Made by a program: the position numbers and the translations under genes. A stretch of 5,195 nt of DNA from an uncultured Terriglobus sp. (GTDB lineage Bacteria; Acidobacteriota; Terriglobia; Terriglobales; Acidobacteriaceae): positions 1,918 to 7,112 of the forward strand of contig CALMAP010000176.1 in the NCBI GenBank assembly GCA_937859825.1. Direction: 5' to 3'. This document shows positions 1-5,195 of this stretch, in pieces. The first letter of the stretch is position 1; each line of letters opens with the position of its first letter. The notes under the pieces are model-generated. The model had not been told where the DNA came from and ran no database searches. It saw only the letters and a program-made list of their open reading frames with translations.

Positions 1-29
1 CCCGTCAGATCAAATAACTTACTTGCCAC
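1..29 (-). CDS. Start of a probable SDR-family oxidoreductase (N-terminal 10 residues only)
   Basis: A GTG codon at 29-27 on the minus strand opens a frame that runs off the left edge and reads (M)ASKLFDLTG. A short stretch ending in F-D/S-L-x-G is the usual lead-in to the first beta strand and TGxxxGIG cofactor motif of classical short-chain dehydrogenases such as gluconate 5-dehydrogenase or KduD-like enzymes; that motif itself lies outside the window. The start is supported by a GAGGAG Shine-Dalgarno at 39-34, four bases upstream, and by its place 37 nt after the gluconokinase stop on the same strand, which suggests a third operon member. The other nearby start, ATG at 57-55, meets a stop after 12 codons. 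A dehydrogenase acting on a ketouronate or ketogluconate would fit the neighbours, but that function is inferred from context. Ten residues cannot prove the family. Confidence 0.55.
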
Positions 30-33
30 GTTG

Positions 34-39
34 CTCCTC
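34..39 (-). promoter_or_regulatory. Shine-Dalgarno for the left-edge gene
   Basis: Reading the minus strand, GAGGAG occupies 39-34 and is followed by the spacer CAAC and a GTG start at 29. The match to the anti-Shine-Dalgarno is strong and the spacing is a little short. It is the main reason to believe a gene starts at the left edge rather than the operon ending at 67. Confidence 0.6.
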
Positions 40-66
40 GTGTCTTTCCGGATGCATTTACGCCAG

Positions 67-582
67 CTATTCCCGCTTCAAGATTTCGTCGACAACCTGT
101 TCCGGTGTGCGGTCGTTCGTTACCTTGACCGCGTCATCCGGGACTTCAAGCGTTGCAAATTGGCTGTCCAGAAGGTTGTTGTTCATGAAGGTGTGTTTGC
201 GCTCGGCGAGCCGGGACGCGATCATCTCTTTCGTGCCTTCAAGTAGAACAAAGTCAAGATCACCGGCGGGGATTCCCTTTAGCAGAACGTCGCGATAGAC
301 CTTCTTCAAGGCCGAACAGGCGAGAACGCAACCAGTGCCGTGCGTGGCGTGGTCGCAGAGAATGCCGTTCAGGGTCTGCAGCCAGGGCCAGCGGTCCTCG
401 TCCGTAAGTGGATGGCCCGCCTGCATCTTGTCCTTGTTCGCCTGCGGATGATAGTCGTCTGCATCTTCGAACTTCACACCAATGCGCTTCGCCAGAGCAG
501 TGCCGATGGTCGTTTTGCCGGACCCGCTCACACCCATGATGACGAACAGCTTCTTGGTTTTCCGGTCTGCGTTCGGGCTCAC
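67..582 (-). CDS. gntK: Gluconokinase (GntK family, ATP-dependent)
   Basis: This 171-aa protein has the length of a classic small gluconokinase, a cytosolic P-loop kinase that makes 6-phosphogluconate from gluconate and ATP, feeding the Entner-Doudoroff or pentose phosphate routes. Visible motifs: Walker A GVSGSGKTT at residues 17-25; the substrate-side block DADDYHPQANKDKM at 40-53, followed by G-x-P-L-T-D-x-D-R-x-P-W-L at 56-68; the family signature CSALKKVYRD at 89-98; LLEG at 113-116; and the lid-like segment with R124, R128 and LLDSQFATLE at 137-146. All expected elements are present and the frame is intact. The start is GTG at 582-580, which overlaps the uxaC stop in a GTGA junction and has GAAAGG 10 nt upstream. 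ATG16 is unlikely because it would leave the P-loop with almost no N-terminal strand. Coupling to uxaC suggests a role in sugar-acid use. The substrate could be gluconate or a related aldonate, since the family assignment does not fix specificity in this context. Confidence 0.93.
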   Translation of the reverse strand: MSPNADRKTKKLFVIMGVSGSGKTTIGTALAKRIGVKFEDADDYHPQANKDKMQAGHPLTDEDRWPWLQTLNGILCDHATHGTGCVLACSALKKVYRDVLLKGIPAGDLDFVLLEGTKEMIASRLAERKHTFMNNNLLDSQFATLEVPDDAVKVTNDRTPEQVVDEILKRE

Positions 583-1967
583 AGCTTGTATACCTTTCGT
601 GCGAGGTTCACTGTCAGATCCTGAATCAGTTCGAAGGCTTCGTCCTCGTCGATGCGGTGTTCCGCAACTAGTCGCCCAAGAAAAGCGCAGTCGACGCGGC
701 GGGCGACATCGTGCCGGGCAGGAATCGAGAGCAAGGCGCGGGTGTCGTCGTTGAAGCCGGCGGTGTTATAGAAGCCAGCCGTTTCCGTGACCTGCTCGCG
801 GTAGCGCATCATGCCCTCAGGCGAATCATGGAACCACCACGCCGGACCGAGCCGCAGGCAGGGATAGTGCCCGGCCAGCGGAGCCAGTTCGCGCGCGTAA
901 GTAGACTCGTCCAGCGTGAAGAGCACAAAGGTAAAGCCGGGTTCGTTGCCGTATTTCGAGAGCAGCGGTCGAAGGGAGCGCACGTACTCAGTCGGTGCTG
1001 GGATATCCGCCCCCTTGTCACGCCCGAACTTTTTGTAGACCTGCGTGTTGTGATTGCGGATGGAACCGGGATGCAGTTGCATTACCAGACCGTCTTCTAC
1101 GCTCATGCCAGCCATCTCGGTCAGCATTTGCGCCTGAAAGAGCTCGCCGTCCTCGGGCGTGGCCTTACCTGCGTAAATGCGGCCGTAAAGAGCTTCCGCC
1201 TCGGCCCTTGGCAAATCAGCGGTGCGTGCGGTCAGGTGGCCATGGTCGGTCGCGGTGGCACCCATGCTCTTGAAGAAGACGCGCCGGTTACGCAGCGCGG
1301 CAAGATAACCCGAGTAGGTGCTGACGTCTTCCCCAGTGATCTCACCAAGCTTGTCGATGTTGCCGCGGAAATCCGCAAACTCAAAGTCAATGACCGAGTC
1401 AGGCCGGAAGGTCGGCACAACCCTTCCCTTCCAGCCGGAGTCCCGGATCGCCCTGTGGTGCTCGAGCGTGTCAAGCGGCGAGTCGGTCGTCGCAAGCACT
1501 TCGAGCTTGAAGCTGTCGTAGAGGGAACGCGGCAGCAGCGCAGGTGTTTTCAGCGCCCTTTCGATCGTGTCGTAAACCACATCGGCGTTCTCAGGCCGCA
1601 GACGCTCCTCTAGTCCAAATAGCGAACGAAATGCATAGTCGATCCACATGCGGGTGGGCGTGCCGCGGAAAAGGTAGTAGTGTTTCGCAAAAATGCGCCA
1701 CACCTCACGCGGATCGGCTTCGTGGCCGCTGATCCCCAGAGACTCCAGAGAGACGCCCTGTGAGTAGAGCATGCGGAAGATGTAGTGGTCGGGCTGAATG
1801 AACAGGGCCGACGGATTGGTAAATGGCTCGTTCTTCGCGAACCAGCTCGGGTCGGTGTGGCCGTGGGGGCTGATGATGGGCAGGTCGCGGGCGACCGCGT
1901 AGAGCTTGCGCGCGACTTCACGCGCGGCGGGTTCTGAGGGAAAGAGCCGGTCTTCGTGCAACAACAT
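579..1967 (-). CDS. uxaC: Uronate isomerase (glucuronate/galacturonate isomerase)
   Basis: This 462-aa cytosolic enzyme interconverts D-glucuronate and D-fructuronate (or D-galacturonate and D-tagaturonate), the first step of bacterial hexuronate catabolism. It belongs to the amidohydrolase superfamily, and 462 aa is typical for UxaC. Visible family features: a DRLFP opening at residues 6-10; the metal-binding-type strand SPHGHTDP at 33-40 with H35 and H37; FIQPDHYIFRMLYSQGV at 56-72; TTDSP at 160-164; ATDHGH at 239-244; QLHPGSIRNHN at 297-307; GPAWWF at 374-379; and FNDDTRALLSIPARHD at 405-420. No frameshift or missing block was seen. ATG at 1967 gives the expected N-terminus and has AGGAG 11 nt upstream. 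The gene leads a leftward operon with gntK (4-nt overlap) and probably an SDR gene. A palindrome just upstream of the Shine-Dalgarno may be its operator. Which uronate is preferred cannot be told from sequence. Confidence 0.96.
   Translation of the reverse strand: MLLHEDRLFPSEPAAREVARKLYAVARDLPIISPHGHTDPSWFAKNEPFTNPSALFIQPDHYIFRMLYSQGVSLESLGISGHEADPREVWRIFAKHYYLFRGTPTRMWIDYAFRSLFGLEERLRPENADVVYDTIERALKTPALLPRSLYDSFKLEVLATTDSPLDTLEHHRAIRDSGWKGRVVPTFRPDSVIDFEFADFRGNIDKLGEITGEDVSTYSGYLAALRNRRVFFKSMGATATDHGHLTARTADLPRAEAEALYGRIYAGKATPEDGELFQAQMLTEMAGMSVEDGLVMQLHPGSIRNHNTQVYKKFGRDKGADIPAPTEYVRSLRPLLSKYGNEPGFTFVLFTLDESTYARELAPLAGHYPCLRLGPAWWFHDSPEGMMRYREQVTETAGFYNTAGFNDDTRALLSIPARHDVARRVDCAFLGRLVAEHRIDEDEAFELIQDLTVNLARKVYKL
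593..598 (-). promoter_or_regulatory. Shine-Dalgarno inside uxaC for the GTG start of gntK
   Basis: On the minus strand GAAAGG sits at 598-593, ten bases before the GTG at 582. It lies within the last codons of uxaC, so gntK translation probably depends on ribosomes finishing uxaC (GTGA overlap at 582-579), perhaps helped by this modest site. It favours GTG over the internal ATG at residue 16. Confidence 0.45.
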
Positions 1968-1978
1968 GGTCGAGCGAT

Positions 1979-1983
1979 CTCCT
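1979..1983 (-). promoter_or_regulatory. Shine-Dalgarno of uxaC
   Basis: AGGAG at 1983-1979 on the minus strand precedes the ATG at 1967 by 11 nt, slightly long but the only good match nearby. It confirms the ATG at 1967 over upstream in-frame alternatives. Confidence 0.6.
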
Positions 1984-1990
1984 GAAACCT

Positions 1991-2004
1991 TCGAACCGTT
2001 TCGA
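1991..2004. promoter_or_regulatory. Putative LacI-family-type operator upstream of uxaC
   Basis: TCGAACCGTTTCGA is a 14-bp palindrome centred on CG at 1997-1998, with a single mismatched pair (C1996 against T1999). An overlapping, wider pair GAAAC (1984-1988) / GTTTC (1998-2002) is also present. Short palindromes with a central CG and A/T-rich half sites are typical targets of LacI/GalR-family regulators, several of which control sugar-acid operons in other bacteria. It lies 24 to 37 nt before the uxaC ATG, immediately upstream of the Shine-Dalgarno, where a repressor could block transcription. No regulator gene is visible and the assignment rests on symmetry and position alone. Confidence 0.4.
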
Positions 2005-2058
2005 TGCGAGGCACAGCAAGCGTATCAAACGTGCCGCTCGACTGGCGTGTGCCGTACA

Positions 2059-2087
2059 TTGCGAGTGTTCCCGCGGCGCACTTTGAT
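2059..2087 (+). promoter_or_regulatory. Weak sigma70-like promoter candidate for the hexosaminidase gene
   Basis: TTGCGA (2059-2064) and TTTGAT (2082-2087) are separated by 17 bp and each matches four of six positions of the sigma70 consensus. Transcription would begin near 2094, leaving only a handful of bases before the ATG at 2101. That fits the absence of a Shine-Dalgarno there, but chance hexamers of this quality are common, so this is tentative. Confidence 0.25.
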
Positions 2088-2100
2088 TTAGCTTGCTTCT

Positions 2101-4296
2101 ATGCCCTCCCGTTCTGTCCGGCATTCCCTGTGCTCTTCTGTGCTGACTTCAGCAGCCGCTTTGCTACTTGCCTGTTCCGCAATGGTGCATGCCACGGCCC
2201 AGCAAGCTGCGCAACTGACCCTGGTGCCCATGCCGCGCGAGATGCAGGTGGCGCAGACGCTGCCTCTATCGAACGGCGTAAGCGTGCTGTGCAACGGATG
2301 CGATGTCGACGACCGCTTTGCCGCAGAAGATCTGACTGCCAGTCTGCGTGGCATGGGCATCGCGACCGCAACCGGCTCACCCGTAAGCATCACGCTGCTG
2401 CGCTCTACCAGCGCAGAAGGAAGGCAGGCATTAGGCAGCACGGCCTTTTCGCCGGAGATGCAAGCCGAGGGTTACGTGATCGTGCCGCGTGGCAACGGTC
2501 TAGCCGTGATTGGGGCGACTCCTTCGGGCGTCTTCTACGGAGCGCAGACAGTCAAGCAATTGGTCGAGAACAATACACCGGGCAACGGCAGCGCCGCCGT
2601 GCTGCACGTTGCGAGCATTCGTGACTGGCCAGCAATGAAGTATCGCGGCCTGCACGACGACCTTTCGCGCGGTCCGGTGCCCACGCTGGAATTTCAGAAG
2701 AAGCAGATCCGCACGTTCGCCGCATACAAGATCAACGTCTATTCGCCGTATTTCGAGAACACGATGCAGTACCTCTCGGACCCTCTGGCATCACCCCCGG
2801 GAGGCTCGATCACGCCCGCAGAAGCACGGGAACTGGTCAGCTATGCGCAGAAGTACCACATCACTGTCGTTCCTGAGCAGGAAGCCTTCGGTCACCTTCA
2901 CTTCATGCTCAACACGGAGCTCTACGCGCCGCTGGCTGAGACGCCGCATGGCCACGTGCTGGCACCGGGTGCACCGGGAGTGATCCCGTTCGTGCATCGC
3001 ATGTTCACCCAGCTTGCGCAGGACTACCCGGGGCCGTTCCTTCACCTTGGTGCGGACGAAACGGCGGAACTTGGCAAGGGTGCGACCAAGTCCGATGTGG
3101 ACGCGCGTGGCCTTGGCACCGTCTATCTTGATTTTCTGCAGCGCATCGTGACTGACCTGAAGCCGTTGAACCGCCGCTTTCTCTTCTGGGGCGACATCGC
3201 TATGAACGAGCCGAAGCTACTCGCGGCCATGCCGGACAGTTTCAAGCAAAGCACCGTCGCGGTTGCGTGGGAGTACAACCCACACCCTTCGTTCCTTCGG
3301 TACGTGAAGCCATATACCGATGCCAGGATGGAATGCTGGGTCGCGCCCGGCGTGAATAACTGGAACCGCATCTTTCCGGACAACAACCTGGCACTGCCAA
3401 ACATTCAAGGGTTCACCGCGCAGGGTCAGGCCTCGGGCTGCACCGGCCAGCTCAACACCGTGTGGGATGACGATGGCGAAGCTCTCTTCAATGCGAACTG
3501 GTATGGCGTGCTCTTCGGCGCGGCAGCGGCGTGGCAGCCGGGTGAGAGCTCGATCCCACAGTTCCAGCATTCCTATGGCCGCGTCTTTCACGGCGACCCC
3601 ACAGGCAAGATCGACCAGGCAGAGCAGGAGCTGATGGCCGCGCATCTGCTGCTGAAGGACACCTATACGAAGGGTGGTGACGCGAACGACTTCCTCTTCT
3701 GGGTCGATCCCTTTACCCCGGAGGGCCAGAATATTAACGCGAAACTTCGCCCGCTGCTGAAGGATCTGCGACTGCATGCCGAGCGTGCTCTGGTGCTGGT
3801 AAGGGAGGCACGCAATGCGGGAACGTTGCGTGAGAACGACGCGCTTGACGTGATGGAGCTTGCCGCGCGCCGCATCGACCTGCTGGGCCAAAAATTCCAG
3901 ATCAGTGACGAGATCTCCATGCTTTACGCGAAGGCCTACGCGCTGCAAAGCAGCAAGGTGCGCACCGACCGGTCTGACCTGATGCGGTCCACCAGCGACA
4001 TTGCACACCCCAATGGTGTGCAGGGCAAAATGGAAGACCTGCGCAACAATTACAGCATGCTGCGCGACCTGTACGAAGAGGCATGGCTCAAGAGCTACCG
4101 ACCCTATTACTTGCACAACATGAGCGAGCGCTATACCCTCGCCACGGACATGTGGATCAAACGTGGAGACGAAGTCCGGGCAGCACGGCGTGCGTGGAAC
4201 GACACCGGCATTCTGCCGCCCGCATCGCAGCTCGGCATACCATCCGTACCCGCAGGCATTCCTCCGCAGACCACAACACAGCCGCCCGTCCAATGA
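2101..4296 (+). CDS. Exported GH20-type beta-N-acetylhexosaminidase
   Basis: This 731-aa protein looks like a family 20 glycoside hydrolase, which removes terminal beta-linked GlcNAc or GalNAc by substrate-assisted catalysis. Residues 1-33 form an export signal: R4/R7/H8, a hydrophobic core at about 13-29, and a possible cut after ATA at 31-33; LLAC at 22-25 could instead be a lipobox. An N-terminal GH20b-type domain starts with the characteristic VPMPRE at 42-47. The TIM barrel follows: RGLHDDLSR at 182-190, VPEQEAFGH at 257-265, LHLGADE at 314-320 with the probable catalytic pair D319-E320, then FWGD (W363), AWEY (W390) and VWDDDGEALF at 454-463. Beyond about 500 is a roughly 230-aa, probably helical C-terminal region ending in a Pro-rich tail. 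An in-frame TAG at 2089 makes ATG 2101 the first possible start; ATG at residue 28 would lose the signal. It overlaps nagA by 4 nt, supporting an amino-sugar role. The exact polymer is unknown. Confidence 0.85.
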   Translation: MPSRSVRHSLCSSVLTSAAALLLACSAMVHATAQQAAQLTLVPMPREMQVAQTLPLSNGVSVLCNGCDVDDRFAAEDLTASLRGMGIATATGSPVSITLLRSTSAEGRQALGSTAFSPEMQAEGYVIVPRGNGLAVIGATPSGVFYGAQTVKQLVENNTPGNGSAAVLHVASIRDWPAMKYRGLHDDLSRGPVPTLEFQKKQIRTFAAYKINVYSPYFENTMQYLSDPLASPPGGSITPAEARELVSYAQKYHITVVPEQEAFGHLHFMLNTELYAPLAETPHGHVLAPGAPGVIPFVHRMFTQLAQDYPGPFLHLGADETAELGKGATKSDVDARGLGTVYLDFLQRIVTDLKPLNRRFLFWGDIAMNEPKLLAAMPDSFKQSTVAVAWEYNPHPSFLRYVKPYTDARMECWVAPGVNNWNRIFPDNNLALPNIQGFTAQGQASGCTGQLNTVWDDDGEALFNANWYGVLFGAAAAWQPGESSIPQFQHSYGRVFHGDPTGKIDQAEQELMAAHLLLKDTYTKGGDANDFLFWVDPFTPEGQNINAKLRPLLKDLRLHAERALVLVREARNAGTLRENDALDVMELAARRIDLLGQKFQISDEISMLYAKAYALQSSKVRTDRSDLMRSTSDIAHPNGVQGKMEDLRNNYSMLRDLYEEAWLKSYRPYYLHNMSERYTLATDMWIKRGDEVRAARRAWNDTGILPPASQLGIPSVPAGIPPQTTTQPPVQ
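4002..4022. repeat. Perfect 8-bp inverted repeat inside the hexosaminidase gene
   Basis: TGCACACC (4002-4009) and GGTGTGCA (4015-4022) are perfect inverted copies around a 5-nt loop CCAAT. The hairpin lies in coding sequence (I-A-H-P-N-G-V-Q), has no following T-run and is not a plausible terminator. It may be chance. Confidence 0.35.
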
Positions 4297-5195
4297 GTGG
4301 GCTACGCGCCATCACGGCAGACCGCCTCATCCGCGGCAACGATGTTCTGGAGCGGCCATTGCTCTTTCTCGACGACGGCCACATCACACGCATTACCAGT
4401 CAGAATGCGGAAACGGCCCCTGCCGGCACGCTTGAACTCGCAGGCAAAACGCTCGCATCCGGCTTTTTCGACATTCACGTGCACGGTGCAGGTGGCCGCG
4501 ACGTGATGGAAGGCTCAAAGGAAGCCGTGATCACGACCGGGTGCGTGCTCGCGAAGTTCGGCACCACAAGCTTTCTCGCCACCACAGTGACCGCATCAGT
4601 CGACCACACGCTGCGCGCGCTGGAGACGATCGCCGATGCAATCGAGTCCGAACCGAAGCAGGGTGAGGCACGGCCGACAGGCGTCCATCTGGAAGGTCCT
4701 TTTCTTTCGCACAGCAAGCGCGGTGTCCATCCACCGGACCAGTTGCAGCCGCCTTCCGTGGAACTGTTCGAGCGCTTTCGCGAAGCGGCCCGCGGACACA
4801 TTCGGCTGATGACGATTGCACCGGAACTGCCCGGGGCTCTTGAACTGGTTCGGCATGTTGCCGCACTCGGCATTCGCATTTCGCTCGGCCACTCCAACGC
4901 ACTAGCGGCGGAAGCGCGTGCGGGAATCGCGGCAGCTCGTGAGGCGGGCAGAGGTGCGGGTAACCCGCATGTTTCCGCCACGCACACGTATAACGCCATG
5001 CGTGGCTTCGACCATCGTGAGCCGGGGATGCTCGGCGTGGTACTGGATAACCGGGAACTCTACGCGGAGTTGATCTGCGACGGCGTGCACACCACGGCTG
5101 AAGCGGTGCGACTCTGGCTATTGTGCAAAGGTTACGACAGAGGCATTCTCGTCACGGACGGCATGGCCGCCACAGGCATGCCGGATGGCCAGTAC
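4293..5195 (+). CDS. nagA: N-acetylglucosamine-6-phosphate deacetylase, 3' end beyond the window
   Basis: The frame opens at ATG 4293 and stays open for 301 codons to the last base; about 80-100 residues are missing, since the family usually runs 380-400. NagA is a cytosolic amidohydrolase that converts GlcNAc-6-P to GlcN-6-P and acetate, the committed step of GlcNAc use and cell-wall recycling. Visible active-site elements: GFFDIHVHG at 57-65 with H62 and H64; the metal ligand E134 in GVHLEGPFL (130-138); H146 in KRGVHPP; H200 in LGHSNA; H231 in ATHTYNAM; H266 in DGVHT; and the catalytic D289 in LVTDG. The HxH pair is as in two-metal NagA of the Bacillus type, unlike E. coli, where Q and N replace the histidines. 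The ATG overlaps the hexosaminidase stop (ATGA at 4293-4296) and no Shine-Dalgarno precedes it, so translational coupling is likely. A loop between H200 and H231 is about ten residues longer than in the forms I remember. Confidence 0.95.
   Translation, partial: MSGLRAITADRLIRGNDVLERPLLFLDDGHITRITSQNAETAPAGTLELAGKTLASGFFDIHVHGAGGRDVMEGSKEAVITTGCVLAKFGTTSFLATTVTASVDHTLRALETIADAIESEPKQGEARPTGVHLEGPFLSHSKRGVHPPDQLQPPSVELFERFREAARGHIRLMTIAPELPGALELVRHVAALGIRISLGHSNALAAEARAGIAAAREAGRGAGNPHVSATHTYNAMRGFDHREPGMLGVVLDNRELYAELICDGVHTTAEAVRLWLLCKGYDRGILVTDGMAATGMPDGQY

Noticed and set aside
30..66. Possible terminator after gntK
   Set aside because: No stem-loop followed by a T-run is visible on the minus strand. 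The gap instead carries a Shine-Dalgarno for a next gene, so the operon probably continues.
711..1613. 300-aa open frame on the plus strand
   Set aside because: It lies wholly antisense to uxaC, a well-supported enzyme gene. Its translation shows no family motif, and long antisense frames are common opposite GC-rich genes.
1610..2059. 149-aa minus-strand frame spanning the uxaC start and upstream region
   Set aside because: It overlaps the uxaC N-terminus in another frame, and its Ser/Pro/Arg/Thr-rich translation looks non-coding. It would also run through the putative operator and uxaC Shine-Dalgarno.
2962..2979. Tandem near-duplicate 9-mers (GCACCGGGT/GCACCGGGA)
   Set aside because: Only two copies, encoding A-P-G-A-P-G in the hexosaminidase; best explained by a simple loop sequence rather than a functional repeat.
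4002..4022. Hairpin considered as a transcription terminator
   Set aside because: There is no T-run on either strand next to the stem, and it sits in the middle of an intact coding sequence.
3217..4293. 358-aa open frame on the minus strand
   Set aside because: It is entirely opposite the hexosaminidase gene, has no Shine-Dalgarno or recognisable domain, and its low-complexity His/Arg/Val-rich composition is typical of a shadow frame.
4475..4999. 174-aa minus-strand frame opposite nagA
   Set aside because: The plus strand here encodes clear NagA active-site motifs, and the antisense product is Ser/Arg/Ala-rich with no motif.

Overview
The window is GC-rich, gene-dense bacterial DNA (roughly 60% G+C by eye). 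It holds four genes certain enough to name and the first codons of a fifth. They form two divergent groups that share a 133-bp intergenic region (1968-2100). The protein sequences, especially the uronate isomerase and the secreted GH20-type enzyme, resemble those of soil Acidobacteriota (the Terriglobus/Granulicella/Edaphobacter group). That placement is recognition from memory, not a search result.

Left group, minus strand, read right to left: uxaC (1967-579, glucuronate/galacturonate isomerase), then a gluconokinase (582-67) whose GTG start overlaps the uxaC stop as GTGA. After a 37-nt gap comes a strong Shine-Dalgarno and a GTG-started frame (29-1, running off the window). Its ten visible residues read like the N-terminus of a classical short-chain dehydrogenase/reductase (SDR). 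The set looks like a sugar-acid catabolic operon: isomerisation of hexuronates to ketouronates, a putative NAD(P)-dependent ketone/alcohol step, and phosphorylation of an aldonate. The usual partners (UxuB/UxaB, UxuA, KdgK, Eda) are not in view.

Right group, plus strand: a 731-aa exported GH20-type beta-N-acetylhexosaminidase (2101-4296), then nagA (4293 to the right edge), overlapping it as ATGA. NagA (N-acetylglucosamine-6-phosphate deacetylase) is truncated by the window after 301 codons. The pair fits extracytoplasmic release of GlcNAc from chitin, peptidoglycan or glycan chains followed by intracellular deacetylation of GlcNAc-6-P.

The divergent region contains a near-perfect 14-bp palindrome with a central CG just upstream of uxaC (1991-2004), resembling a LacI-family operator. 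It also holds a weak sigma70-like promoter very close to the hexosaminidase ATG, which has no Shine-Dalgarno. Together the two arms process uronic acids and N-acetylhexosamines, the building blocks of uronate/hexosamine copolymers. A coordinated role in using such polymers is a reasonable but unproven idea. I saw no RNA genes, mobile elements, CRISPR arrays or clear terminators, and no non-coding stretch longer than 133 bp. I found no evidence of an unprecedented system; the most useful points are the unlisted SDR start at the left edge, the putative operator, and the divergent GH20 active site.
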